Made by a program: the position numbers and the translations under genes. Shown here piece after piece: positions 46,554 through 55,486 of a DNA stretch of 64,000 nt. Numbering within the stretch: position 1 is the first letter of the stretch; each line of letters opens with the position of its first letter. Source of the DNA: an uncultured Pseudomonadales bacterium (GTDB lineage: Bacteria; Pseudomonadota; Gammaproteobacteria; Pseudomonadales; Azotimanducaceae). The notes below the pieces were generated by a model. The model was not told the origin of the DNA, made no database searches, and saw nothing but the letters and a program-made list of their open reading frames with translations. Location: positions 20,097 to 84,096 of the forward strand of contig CALHVX010000025.1 of assembly GCA_938036875.1 (NCBI GenBank), read 5' to 3'.

Positions 46554-48125
46554 ATGTCGAATAGTAAAACCACCAGCAAAACCACTGGCAACAATGCCAC
46601 CACCATGCTGATTGTATTGGATGGATTCGGCCACAGCGACGCAACGCAAGACAACGCGATTGCCGCTGCCAATACGCCGAATTGGGATAGCTTCATAGCA
46701 TCCCGGCCGCACACCTTGATCTCTAGCAGCGGCTTAGACGTAGGCTTGCCCGAAGGGCAAATGGGCAATTCAGAAGTAGGCCACATGAGCCTGGGCGCCG
46801 GGCGCGTGATCTACCAAGATTTCACCCGCATCAACCTAGCCATCGAGCAGGATGAGTTCCAGCAAAATCCAGCGCTAACCAAGACGCTGAGCCAACTTCA
46901 GGACAACAACGGCGCGCTGCACGTGATGGGCTTGCTGTCACCTGGCGGCGTGCACAGCCACGAAGATCAGATTTTTGCCATGCTGCGGATGGCGGGTGCA
47001 GCCGGTCTAAGCAAGATCTATTTGCATGGGTTTCTCGATGGCCGCGACACCCCACCGCGCAGCGCAGCAGCATCCTTGGAAGCAGCAGAGGCCGTGTTTG
47101 CCGAGATGGGCACCGGCCAGGTTGCCAGCGTCTGCGGCCGCTACTTTGCTATGGACCGAGACAACCGTTGGGAGCGTGTGGAGCGTGCCTACAACCTATT
47201 GGTCCGAGGCGAAGCGCCCTTTCACGCAAAATCTAGCGCCGAAGCGCTTCAGCAAGCCTACGAGCGAGATGAAAACGACGAATTTGTGCAGCCCACCGCA
47301 ATCCACAACTTTGAGTCTCCGCCCATCTCCATGACGGATGGCGACGCGGTTGTGTTCATGAACTTCCGCGCCGATCGCGCACGCGAGATAACCCGCGCCA
47401 TCTTGCACAAGGACTTCGATGGGTTTGAACGTCGCTCCCAGGTCGAGCTTAGCGACTTTGTGATGCTCACCCATTATGCCGATGACATCAAAACCAGCTG
47501 CGCCTTTGCCCCCGCCTCCTTGCACAACACCTTTGGTCAGTACGTTGCCGACCAAGGTAAAACTCAACTGCGCATTGCAGAAACCGAAAAGTATGCTCAC
47601 GTCACCTTCTTCTTCTCAGGCGGTCGTGAGCAACCCTTTGCCGGCGAGGAACGTATCTTGGTTGCCTCGCCAGACGTCGCCACCTACGACTTAAAGCCCG
47701 AGATGAGCGCAGTTGAGGTCACCGACAAGCTCATCGAGGCGATCCATTCTGGAGACTTCGACACCATCGTGTGCAACTACGCTAACGGCGACATGGTGGG
47801 ACATACCGGGGTATTTGATGCCGCGGTCAAAGCGGTGGAAACCTTAGATGTTTGCCTCGGCCGCTTAGCCGAAGCCTTAGCAGCCACAGGCGGCCAGATG
47901 TTAGTTACCGCAGACCATGGCAACGTCGAGCAGATGCTTGACCACACCACCGGCCAAGCACATACAGCGCACACCTGTGAGCCGGTACCCTTGGTTTATG
48001 TTGGGCCAAAGCAACTTAGCCTAAGCACCGGTGGTACCCTAACGGACATAGCGCCAACGGTGCTGCATCTTATGGGTTGTGAGGTGCCGTCTGAAATGAC
48101 CGGCACCAGCCTTGCCAACCTCTAA
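46554..48125 (+). CDS. gpmI: 2,3-bisphosphoglycerate-independent phosphoglycerate mutase
   Basis: Glycolytic enzyme of 523 residues interconverting 3- and 2-phosphoglycerate, manganese-dependent. The N-terminal metal site is VLDGFGHS and the phosphorylated serine is Ser73 in [14 protein letters not shown]. Further blocks are [42 protein letters not shown] and [10 protein letters not shown]. All are intact. It heads the gpmI-envC-ctpA-yibQ run seen in many gammaproteobacteria. Confidence 0.97.
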   Translation: MSNSKTTSKTTGNNATTMLIVLDGFGHSDATQDNAIAAANTPNWDSFIASRPHTLISSSGLDVGLPEGQMGNSEVGHMSLGAGRVIYQDFTRINLAIEQDEFQQNPALTKTLSQLQDNNGALHVMGLLSPGGVHSHEDQIFAMLRMAGAAGLSKIYLHGFLDGRDTPPRSAAASLEAAEAVFAEMGTGQVASVCGRYFAMDRDNRWERVERAYNLLVRGEAPFHAKSSAEALQQAYERDENDEFVQPTAIHNFESPPISMTDGDAVVFMNFRADRAREITRAILHKDFDGFERRSQVELSDFVMLTHYADDIKTSCAFAPASLHNTFGQYVADQGKTQLRIAETEKYAHVTFFFSGGREQPFAGEERILVASPDVATYDLKPEMSAVEVTDKLIEAIHSGDFDTIVCNYANGDMVGHTGVFDAAVKAVETLDVCLGRLAEALAATGGQMLVTADHGNVEQMLDHTTGQAHTAHTCEPVPLVYVGPKQLSLSTGGTLTDIAPTVLHLMGCEVPSEMTGTSLANL

Positions 48126-48187
48126 GAGCCCGCAGCGCCTCGGCTAACATCTACCTGGCTCAATACGATTAAAGGGCTTGCTGCCGA

Positions 48188-49372
48188 GTGCGCAACATTT
48201 TTTCCAGCTCATTTAGCATCACAACTTGCCGATCTTGTTGCCGGTTAGGGGTAACAGCAATGCTGTTGCTGCTCACGTTGCCGCACGCTCAATACAGCTA
48301 TGCCGCTGATGCGCAAAGCGCAGAGATCGAGCTGCAGCAAATTGTTGAGCAACTCAACGACCTAGACAGCTGGCTCAACGAAGCAACCGACAAGCGCGCT
48401 CGCTTAGAGCGCGAGATTCGCGACAAAGACAAAGAGGTCGCCAAAGTTGCAACCCAAGTACGCACGGCCAAGCAAAACCTCAAGCAAGCCAAACTCGACC
48501 TAACAGAGCTAGGCTTTCGTCGTGACCTGCTTGTCGAGCAACGGCAAGTTCAAGCCCAACGCATTGGCGAGCATCTAGCCGCCGCCTACCGGCTCACCGG
48601 CAAAGATGTGGTTAAACAGCTCCTCAACCAAGAATCGCCAGACGAGTTGGAACGTATGTTGCGTTACCACGAGGTGCTCAGCACCGCTCGCATCGACGCG
48701 CTGCAACAGTTTGAGCAAACGGTAAAGAAGCTAGAGCAGAACCGCATTGAGCTAGAAAACCAAACCAAAGCGCTGACCGAACAGCAGAAACGCCTCAACC
48801 AACGCCAGCAAGGTTTGGTCAAAGAGAGAGATACACGCAAAGGGTTGATCACCAAACTGAATAGCGAGGTGGAGGACAAAGCCTCCAAACGCAAACGCCT
48901 GCTAGCCAACCGCAGCCGCTTGGAAAGCCTGCTGACCGAGCTGCGCCAGCGCGCACCAGAGCTTGATGGCAAGGCCTTTGCTAACAACAAGGGCTCGCTA
49001 CCTTGGCCCATCAGCGGCCAGGTGACATCCAAGTTTGGCTCAACCCGAGATGATGGTCAGATGAAGTGGCAGGGGGTTCTGTTTGGCGCAGCCGAAGGCG
49101 AGCCGGTTAGAGCCGTCTACAGCGGCAAAGTGGTATTTGCCGACTGGCTACGCGGCTACGGCCTGCTAATCATCCTCGACCACGGTGGCGGCTACATGAC
49201 CTTGTACGGAAATGCAGACGGCTTGCTTAAAAACTTGGACGACTGGGTGGAAGGGGGTGAGCTGATCGCCCAAGCTGGGCAATCGGGCGGCCAGACAGAC
49301 AGCGGCTTATATTTTGAGGTACGCCACAAAGGCCAGGTCAGCAATCCTTTAGGATGGCTGGTGAAGCCCTAA
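48188..49372 (+). CDS. envC: Murein hydrolase activator EnvC
   Basis: Periplasmic coiled-coil protein of 394 residues that activates cell-separation amidases. A signal peptide ends near YSYAA at about 40. A long coiled coil runs from about 45 to 260. The LytM (M23) domain covers about 285-392. As in E. coli EnvC the peptidase site is degenerate (HGGGYMTLYGNADG in place of an HxH-type site), so it should activate amidases rather than cut. Start is GTG at 48188; the downstream ATG would remove the charged N-region of the signal. Confidence 0.92.
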   Translation: MRNIFSSSFSITTCRSCCRLGVTAMLLLLTLPHAQYSYAADAQSAEIELQQIVEQLNDLDSWLNEATDKRARLEREIRDKDKEVAKVATQVRTAKQNLKQAKLDLTELGFRRDLLVEQRQVQAQRIGEHLAAAYRLTGKDVVKQLLNQESPDELERMLRYHEVLSTARIDALQQFEQTVKKLEQNRIELENQTKALTEQQKRLNQRQQGLVKERDTRKGLITKLNSEVEDKASKRKRLLANRSRLESLLTELRQRAPELDGKAFANNKGSLPWPISGQVTSKFGSTRDDGQMKWQGVLFGAAEGEPVRAVYSGKVVFADWLRGYGLLIILDHGGGYMTLYGNADGLLKNLDDWVEGGELIAQAGQSGGQTDSGLYFEVRHKGQVSNPLGWLVKP

Positions 49373-49393
49373 CTAAACTGCCAAACTGCCCTA

Positions 49394-50629
49394 ATGCTGC
49401 TCCGTCCAACTACCCTGCTCGGTATGGTCATTAGCATAGTGACCGGCATTGCCGTGGGTATCGTCGGCTACAATCACTGGCGCAACCAGCAAGAGCCCAA
49501 CGCCGTTCAACTCGATACCCTCAAGCAAGTGTTGGAGCACGTGCGCGCAGGCTACGTCGATGAAGTAAGCACCGACGAGCTGTTGCAAGACGCCATGCGC
49601 GGCATGCTCACGGGCTTAGATCCACACAGCACCTACCTAAATGCCGATGACTACGAAGAGCTCCAAACTCAGACCACCGGCAGCTTTTCTGGGATTGGCA
49701 TCGAGCTTGGTTTGGTGGACGGCTTCTTCACCGTGATCTCCCCCATCGACAACACGCCGGCGCAACGAGCCGGCCTGCAGTCGGGCAACCGTATCCTTGA
49801 AATCGACCACTTGTCGCTTAAAGGCAAATTGCTAACCGAGGTCATCACGCTCATGCGCGGTGAACTTGGCAGCCCAATACACCTGCGGCTAGAGCAGCGC
49901 CATAACGATGAAATCACCTTACGCGACGTTGAGCTAGAACGCGCCAACATTGCCGTTCACAGCGTGCGCAGTGAATGGCTAGAACCCGGCTACGGCTACA
50001 TTCGCATCTCGCAGTTTCAAACAGAGACCGGCAAAGACTTCCATAACGCCATTGCCAAGCTTAAGCGTCAAGCCAAGGAGCGTAAGCACAAACTCAAAGG
50101 CTTAGTGCTAGACCTACGCAACAACCCAGGCGGCCTACTGCAAGCTTCGGTTTCCGTTGCTGACACCTTGTTAACCGAAGGCATGATTGTCTATACCCAA
50201 GGGCGTTTGGTTAGCAGTCAACTGAAGTACCGTGCCGCCGGCAAAGACTACTTAAACGGCGCGCCCATCGTTGTTCTGATCAATGGTGGCTCGGCTTCCG
50301 CAGCAGAAATTGTGGCTGGCGCGTTGCAAGACCAGGGTCGCGCGGTGCTGCTAGGCGAAAAGAGTTACGGCAAAGGTTCTGTGCAATCCGTAGTACCGCT
50401 GACCGACACCCAGGCGATCAAACTGACCACCGCCTACTACTACACCCCCAGCGGTCGATCTATCCACAAGCTTGGCATCGAGCCGGACTTTAGCTTTGAG
50501 GTTGCCCCCACCAATACAGACACCAACGACTCAAGCAAAAACAGCGAGTTAGACCTACGCGCCAAGGCGGTTGAGTTGCTGCAAAGCGACCAACTGCAAG
50601 CGCGCCTCACGCTCAAACCCAACACCTAG
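49394..50629 (+). CDS. ctpA: S41 carboxyl-terminal processing peptidase
   Basis: Periplasmic serine protease of 411 residues. A signal anchor occupies about 8-27, a PDZ domain about 90-175 (SGIGIELGLVDG, GLQSGNRILEID), and the S41 domain about 190-370. The catalytic dyad lies in NGGSASAAEI (serine at 300-302) and Lys327 in SYGKGSVQ. CtpA-type proteases trim or degrade cell-wall hydrolases and their partners, which fits the EnvC neighbour 22 bp upstream. Confidence 0.93.
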   Translation: MLLRPTTLLGMVISIVTGIAVGIVGYNHWRNQQEPNAVQLDTLKQVLEHVRAGYVDEVSTDELLQDAMRGMLTGLDPHSTYLNADDYEELQTQTTGSFSGIGIELGLVDGFFTVISPIDNTPAQRAGLQSGNRILEIDHLSLKGKLLTEVITLMRGELGSPIHLRLEQRHNDEITLRDVELERANIAVHSVRSEWLEPGYGYIRISQFQTETGKDFHNAIAKLKRQAKERKHKLKGLVLDLRNNPGGLLQASVSVADTLLTEGMIVYTQGRLVSSQLKYRAAGKDYLNGAPIVVLINGGSASAAEIVAGALQDQGRAVLLGEKSYGKGSVQSVVPLTDTQAIKLTTAYYYTPSGRSIHKLGIEPDFSFEVAPTNTDTNDSSKNSELDLRAKAVELLQSDQLQARLTLKPNT

Positions 50630-50741
50630 CTGAGCGCCATGCTCAACTGCTGCGCTTAAGCGCTTGAGCTAACAATTCACCCACAAATAACCAACAGCTT
50701 CGGCGTACAAACAAAGCCTGGATTCGCTACACTTTCATCCA

Positions 50742-51563
50742 ATGCGCTGCACTCTAAATACTGTTTCTAGCCTACTAATCGCGTTGCTTACAGCAACGTC
50801 AGCCTATGCCGCTGATTTGGTTATTGTGATGGACGACCTGGGCAACAATTTTGGTCGTGACCGTCAAGTGCTCGAGCTACCCGGCCAGGTCACCCTGGCG
50901 CTGTTGCCATTTGCGCCACATAGCGCGCGCATCGCGCGACTCGCAGACGAGCAAGGCAAAGAGGTCATTCTGCATCAACCCATGCAAAGCCGACGCGAGC
51001 GACGCCGTGATGAAAACGGCAACCTTAGAATGGACATGAGCGACGCTGAGTTCAAAGCAACCCTAACAAGGTCCCTTGCTGCGATACCTCACATTGTGGG
51101 TATCAATAACCACACCGGCAGCTTGCTCACCGAGCACCATGCGCCCATGGCCCGGGTTATGCAGGCACTGCAGCAATCGGGTTTGTTCTTCTTAGACAGC
51201 CGCACCACACCCAACACGGTTGCCACCGATGTTGCTCAAGAGCTTGGTGTACCAGCATTGTCGCGAGATGTGTTTTTGGATCACCTAAGAGACCCTAACG
51301 AGATTCATCGGCAGTTCAAGCGAGCTGTACGCATTGCACGTAAAACCGGGCGCGCTATCTTGATTGCGCACCCCTACCCGGAATCCTTTGAATATCTGTA
51401 CGAAGCGCTCTACAACTTACCGAGCGATGTGCGGCTTGCCAGCCTCAGCAGCGTTATGCCGGCATCCCAAGCGCCGATCAAGCTACTGCCTACTGCGGAG
51501 CGTCAAATAGCGCTTGCCCAGCCTGAAGATCCAGCGTCCCCTCATAAATCGCTCGGCCGGTAA
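50742..51563 (+). CDS. Divergent polysaccharide deacetylase (YibQ family)
   Basis: Exported protein of 273 residues with a signal peptide ending near SAYAA. The deacetylase-like fold shows ADLVIVMDDLGNN, EVILHQPMQS, VGINNHTGSLLTEH, FFLDSRTT and RAILIAHPYPESFEYL. The two Asp and paired His suggest a metal site like that of NodB-type enzymes, but the family has no proven activity known to me. Its final 74 nt overlap the 3' end of hisA on the other strand. Confidence 0.9.
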   Translation: MRCTLNTVSSLLIALLTATSAYAADLVIVMDDLGNNFGRDRQVLELPGQVTLALLPFAPHSARIARLADEQGKEVILHQPMQSRRERRRDENGNLRMDMSDAEFKATLTRSLAAIPHIVGINNHTGSLLTEHHAPMARVMQALQQSGLFFLDSRTTPNTVATDVAQELGVPALSRDVFLDHLRDPNEIHRQFKRAVRIARKTGRAILIAHPYPESFEYLYEALYNLPSDVRLASLSSVMPASQAPIKLLPTAERQIALAQPEDPASPHKSLGR

Positions 51564-52233
51564 TGGCGCCGAGCAGCTGACCTTTGCTGCCCTTAAACGC
51601 GGCCTTCAGCTTGGCCACATCTTCTAAGCTAGAGATACCACCGCTGGCAATCACGGGCACCGCTGTGGCTTCAGCCAGCTCTAAGGTAGAGGCAACGTTA
51701 ACCCCTTTCAGCATGCCGTCCCGCTCAATGTCGGTGAACACAATGCCCGCAATATCCAAGCTACCCGCCCACTGGGCAAAAGCCACCGCAGAAGTGTCTG
51801 AGGTAACGTCCCAACCGTCGGTTGCCACCTGACCATCACGCGCATCTAACCCCAAAATCACCTTGCCAGGAAAGTTGCTGGCCGCTTCTTCTAAAAAGGG
51901 AGGGTCTTCAACCGCTCGAGTTCCCAAAATTACTTGGTCTACCCCAACCTGCAGATACTGTTCGATCATGTCCAAACTGCGGATACCACCACCCACCTGA
52001 ATAGATAAGCCCGGTAAGCTGCCGGTGATCTCACCAATGATATCTTTGTTCCTTGGCGCACCCGCAAAGGCACCGTCTAGATCAACAATGTGCAAACGAC
52101 GGCAGCCGCTGTTGTGCCAGTGTCGTGCCATCTCTACCGGGGCATCAGAAAATACCGTGACATCATCCATGCGACCTTGCTTAAGCCGCACGCACTGACC
52201 GTCTTTTAGATCGATAGCCGGAATTAGCAGCAT
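51490..52233 (-). CDS. hisA: ProFAR isomerase HisA
   Basis: Fourth step of histidine synthesis, an Amadori rearrangement on a TIM barrel of 247 residues. Catalytic residues lie in LIPAIDLKDGQCVRL (Asp8) and VFTDIERDGMLKG. Phosphate-binding loops are QVGGGIRS and VIASGGISS. The C-terminal 24 codons overlap yibQ tail to tail. It starts 3 nt after hisB; hisH, which usually stands between hisB and hisA, is missing, and hisF does not follow. Confidence 0.96.
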   Translation of the reverse strand: MLLIPAIDLKDGQCVRLKQGRMDDVTVFSDAPVEMARHWHNSGCRRLHIVDLDGAFAGAPRNKDIIGEITGSLPGLSIQVGGGIRSLDMIEQYLQVGVDQVILGTRAVEDPPFLEEAASNFPGKVILGLDARDGQVATDGWDVTSDTSAVAFAQWAGSLDIAGIVFTDIERDGMLKGVNVASTLELAEATAVPVIASGGISSLEDVAKLKAAFKGSKGQLLGAITGRAIYEGTLDLQAGQALFDAPQ

Positions 52234-52236
52234 GAG

Positions 52237-52833
52237 CTAGAGCGATCCTTTGGTGCTTGGAATGATACCGGCCATTCGTGGGTCCGGTGCTGCCGCCATG
52301 CGTAGCGCTCGACCAAATGCTTTAAACAAGGTTTCTGCTTGATGGTGCGCATTGGCGCCACGCAAGTTATCCAGGTGCAAGGTCATTTGGGCATGGTTAA
52401 CAAAACCCTGAAAAAACTCACGCAACAAGTCCACGTCAAAATCGCCGATCCGCGGGCGCGTATACTCCACTTGATACTCAAGTCCAGGGCGGCCAGAAAA
52501 ATCGATGACAGCTCGGGACATAGCTTCATCCAGCGGTACGTAGGCATGGCCGTACCTGTAGATACCCGTCTTGTCGCCCAAGGTCTTGGCAATGGCCTGG
52601 CCAATCACAATCCCTACGTCTTCCACCGTGTGGTGGGCATCCACCTCTAAATCGCCCACCGCTTTCAGCTTCATATCGATCAGACCATGGCGGCAGATTT
52701 GGGTCAGCATGTGCTCAAAGAACGGAATACCAGTGCTGAGCTCCGACTCGCCGGTGCCATCTAGATTCAATTCCAAAGAAATCTGGGTTTCTTGGGTGTC
52801 ACGAGTAATGCTCGCGGTACGTGCTGTGCCCAT
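52237..52833 (-). CDS. hisB: Imidazoleglycerol-phosphate dehydratase
   Basis: Monofunctional dehydratase of 198 residues, without the phosphatase domain fused in E. coli. The two metal-binding histidine motifs are [11 protein letters not shown] (about 66-76) and [17 protein letters not shown] (about 162-178). The ATG start and length fit the family. First gene of the short hisB-hisA unit; its leader contains a 10-bp hairpin at 52877-52898. Confidence 0.97.
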   Translation of the reverse strand: MGTARTASITRDTQETQISLELNLDGTGESELSTGIPFFEHMLTQICRHGLIDMKLKAVGDLEVDAHHTVEDVGIVIGQAIAKTLGDKTGIYRYGHAYVPLDEAMSRAVIDFSGRPGLEYQVEYTRPRIGDFDVDLLREFFQGFVNHAQMTLHLDNLRGANAHHQAETLFKAFGRALRMAAAPDPRMAGIIPSTKGSL

Positions 52834-52876
52834 GGGTTGCTGCCTGAGTGGTGATTTAGCGGGTGATTGGGTACTT

Positions 52877-52898
52877 CTAGCTAGGCGAGCCTAACTAG
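52877..52898 (-). promoter_or_regulatory. Inverted repeat in the hisB leader
   Basis: CTAGCTAGGC pairs with GCCTAACTAG around a 2-nt centre with one mismatch. On the minus strand a TATACT at about 52916-52921 could be the -10 box of hisB, placing the repeat just after the transcript start. No T-run or histidine-codon leader peptide is visible, so classical attenuation is unlikely; a repressor site is possible. Confidence 0.35.
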
Positions 52899-52974
52899 CT
52901 TGATATCGGCGCGCAGTATAAAGACATGGCCAGCCTTTTATAAGCCAGACCCTGCCCTGGGTTAAAGCAGCGGG

Positions 52975-53391
52975 TCAGAGCCGATCCATCAGGCTACCGT
53001 AGGGCAGAAATCGATTGCTGGTGTTGGCTTTGATCCAGCTGGTTAGCTCCTTGGGGTAGGCATCTCGCTGCCGCAACAGGGCTGCTAGCGCCACCACCGG
53101 GGATTTGGCCCCAGATTCCCACCCAGCAAGGCGTGATTCTGCCAGGGTAAACAGCCTAATCAGGTCAACAATGGCAGAATCGTCCATGGATTCGGCCACC
53201 AGCGCCCAATCCGCCCCTCCAGAGCCCGGCGCATGCCGCGCTAAGGGCGCCAAACGGGCGATTGCGAGCTCATCCAGGCCAAATTTCTCTGCTTCCAAGG
53301 ACTGGGAAGCCCTTGAAAACTCTAACAAATCTGCCCCATTTACGTCAGATGTGCTGTTTTTATTACTCGGATCAAAACTACCGACCGCCAT
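52975..53391 (-). CDS. Conserved-looking hypothetical protein
   Basis: Soluble protein of 138 residues with no signal peptide or membrane segment; I do not recognise it. It is predicted mostly helical, with FGLDELAIARLAPLAR and DSAIVDLIRLFTLAESRLAGW as the most structured parts. The first 25 residues are polar and probably disordered. The strand opposite is open for about 100 codons only in poor composition. It lies between hisB and a divergent small gene, a position where several gammaproteobacteria keep an unknown gene. Confidence 0.65.
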   Translation of the reverse strand: MAVGSFDPSNKNSTSDVNGADLLEFSRASQSLEAEKFGLDELAIARLAPLARHAPGSGGADWALVAESMDDSAIVDLIRLFTLAESRLAGWESGAKSPVVALAALLRQRDAYPKELTSWIKANTSNRFLPYGSLMDRL

Positions 53392-53501
53392 GCTATTTCT
53401 CGCCTAATTGATAATCGCAAAGCATCTATACAAGACGCAAACATGGGGTAATACTACGCCCTGTATGAACAAGAATCTTTAGCGCTCGGGGGAGCGATTA
53501 A

Positions 53502-53768
53502 GTGGGACAACTAGATTATAAATATCCAAGCCGCCTTTATCAGGCTGAAGACAAACGCTGGTACTTCAAGGCACGTAATAGTCAAACCGTGGGACCCTTC
53601 CACGATATCGATGAGGCTGAGCGGGCTCTACGCAGACATGTAAGCGACTGCAAAGTGCGCAGCTCGCTAGCAGTATCCATGACTTGGCCGCGACGCTGGA
53701 ACTTAATGCGACTCGCTCGGCGCGCGCAACCTAAACATACAAAAAACGCAAATTTCGTCGCTAACTAG
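53502..53768 (+). CDS. Small DUF6316-like protein
   Basis: Protein of 88 residues starting at GTG, with GGGGGAG about 9 nt upstream. The central part SRLYQAEDKRWYFKARNSQT with VGPFHDIDEAERALRRHV resembles a small family in Pseudomonas relatives (DUF6316 as I recall) with a WYF...GPF...EAERAL pattern. The C-terminal 30 residues are strongly basic. Function unknown. Confidence 0.7.
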   Translation: MGQLDYKYPSRLYQAEDKRWYFKARNSQTVGPFHDIDEAERALRRHVSDCKVRSSLAVSMTWPRRWNLMRLARRAQPKHTKNANFVAN

Positions 53769-53803
53769 CCGACGATTCCCAACAAGCATGCAATAGATCG
53801 AGT

Positions 53804-55477
53804 ATGTCTAAATCTTTACTCGGTCTTGCATTGCTTGTTGTTGCCGTCATCGCTTTGGTCGCTGGTTTTGCCTATCGCTTCGGTGATGCCGAACACCTAC
53901 GAGAACCGCTAGAAACCTATTTCAGCGAGCGTACCGGCCTACCCGTGCGCATCGAGGGTGAGCTTGCGTGGCAATTCTTTCCGCCACTACAACTGAGCAT
54001 TACCGAACTGACAGCGGGTGCTCAAGATGCCAAACGTCGAGGCAGCCTCAAGGCTACTGCGTTGCGCATTGCACCCATCTCGGCCCTGCTCGCTCCGAAC
54101 GAGCCAAGCCAATGGACCATCAGCGCATTCACTCTAGACAACTTGCAATACGTTGACGGACCACGTCACTACGAGGTAGTTCAGTTTGAGATTCACGACC
54201 TAAAAGACCGAACCGCCGCCCCGTTCAGCACCGCGTTAACCTACGACAATGGCCGCCCTAACGAGCAAGGGATGTCCGAGCCAGAAACCTTAAACCTAGC
54301 CGGCTCTATGTTGCTTGCCACCAGCAGCCTAAAGATGACGCTTAGCGATGTGACCGTTGCTGGCAGCATGGCTGAGGGCAAGTGCGATGCAAACTTTTCA
54401 CTCGCCCACAGTGCTGCAACTCAAACCGTCGCCAGCAGCAAAGACGACCTTGTGCCGGTGGCTGATCTTCGTGATACGCGCTGGCAAACGGATTGTGTGT
54501 TCAACAGCCTGCGTTGGAACAACCAAGACTTCAACGACACTACCTGGTTCAGCACCAACGACAGCGGGGTCACCCGACATCGACTAAACATTGCCGACTT
54601 TTTTTCTGGTAGCGCACAAATTGACCTGAGCGTGGATGCCAGCCTGCCACAGGTACGCTGGTTACTCGAACCCAAACTCACCACTGTAGACAGCGCAAAG
54701 TTGTTTGGCTGGTTTGATCAAAGCAGCCGCTGGCAAGGGCCGATAAGCTTAGATGGCAAGGTTAGCTTCCAAGGCAACAACGCCGCCGCATTTTTGCTCA
54801 CCGGCAAAGGTGAACTCAACATCAGCTCCAACAACGGCATCTTCGATATCCGCGATGTAAAACAGCAGGTCAAAGGTATCGGCAAACTGATTGGTCAACA
54901 AGCTAAGGTTGCTGACTGGCCGGATGACCTAAGCTATCAAAGCTTCAGCGCGCACTGGGTTATGCAAGGCGCCGAGCATCAAATTGCTGCACTGCTGGAT
55001 AACCTAAAAATCAGTGCTGCCGGCAACTACCAAATCATCGCCGACGAGATGGATATCGACGCCCAGCTAACCTTTGTGAGCAACGCAGAACCAAAGCCAC
55101 TGCCCGTGAGTGCAATGCTTGAAGACGTACCCATACCCATGCACTGCCAAGGCAGCATTGCAGCGCCCGCTTGTAGTATCGACAGCAATGCCGGGCGCGA
55201 CATTATCGGTGACATACTCTCCGGCGAAGGCGGCAATACCTCGCTGCGCAAAAAACTAGATACGGTTATCGAAGAAGAGGTGCCTGAGCGTTACCGTGAT
55301 GCAGCCAGGCAACTGCTTGATCTGCTTGGCGATACCTTTAGCGGCGGCTTAGAGTCGGAACCACAACCCGACGCAACACCTAAGACCGAGCAACTGCCCG
55401 AAGATCCCTTTGATGCCGAGTTCGAGTCAGAACTAGAACCGGAACTACAACCGGAACTACAACCGGAACACCAGTAG
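53804..55477 (+). CDS. AsmA family protein
   Basis: Large envelope protein of 557 residues, anchored by an N-terminal helix (about 4-24) with the rest in the periplasm. The conserved N-terminal AsmA part (LETYFSERTGLPVRIEGELAWQ-like pattern, LQLSITELTAG) and the C-terminal part (FNSLRWNN..., GQISLDGKVSFQGNNA, GELNISSNNGIFDIRDVKQQ) are both recognisable. AsmA-like proteins are thought to move or organise phospholipids. The last 16 residues consist of ELEPELQPELQPEHQ, coded by three 12-bp repeats. It lies 9 bp before mutY, as in Pseudomonas. Confidence 0.9.
   Translation: MSKSLLGLALLVVAVIALVAGFAYRFGDAEHLREPLETYFSERTGLPVRIEGELAWQFFPPLQLSITELTAGAQDAKRRGSLKATALRIAPISALLAPNEPSQWTISAFTLDNLQYVDGPRHYEVVQFEIHDLKDRTAAPFSTALTYDNGRPNEQGMSEPETLNLAGSMLLATSSLKMTLSDVTVAGSMAEGKCDANFSLAHSAATQTVASSKDDLVPVADLRDTRWQTDCVFNSLRWNNQDFNDTTWFSTNDSGVTRHRLNIADFFSGSAQIDLSVDASLPQVRWLLEPKLTTVDSAKLFGWFDQSSRWQGPISLDGKVSFQGNNAAAFLLTGKGELNISSNNGIFDIRDVKQQVKGIGKLIGQQAKVADWPDDLSYQSFSAHWVMQGAEHQIAALLDNLKISAAGNYQIIADEMDIDAQLTFVSNAEPKPLPVSAMLEDVPIPMHCQGSIAAPACSIDSNAGRDIIGDILSGEGGNTSLRKKLDTVIEEEVPERYRDAARQLLDLLGDTFSGGLESEPQPDATPKTEQLPEDPFDAEFESELEPELQPELQPEHQ
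55430..55465 (+). repeat. Three 12-bp tandem repeats at the 3' end of the asmA-like gene
   Basis: GAACTAGAACCG is followed by two identical GAACTACAACCG units and a partial GAACACCAG before the stop. They code the ELEP/ELQP tail. The identical neighbours point to recent slippage. Confidence 0.85.
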
Positions 55478-55486
55478 GTCACTCCA

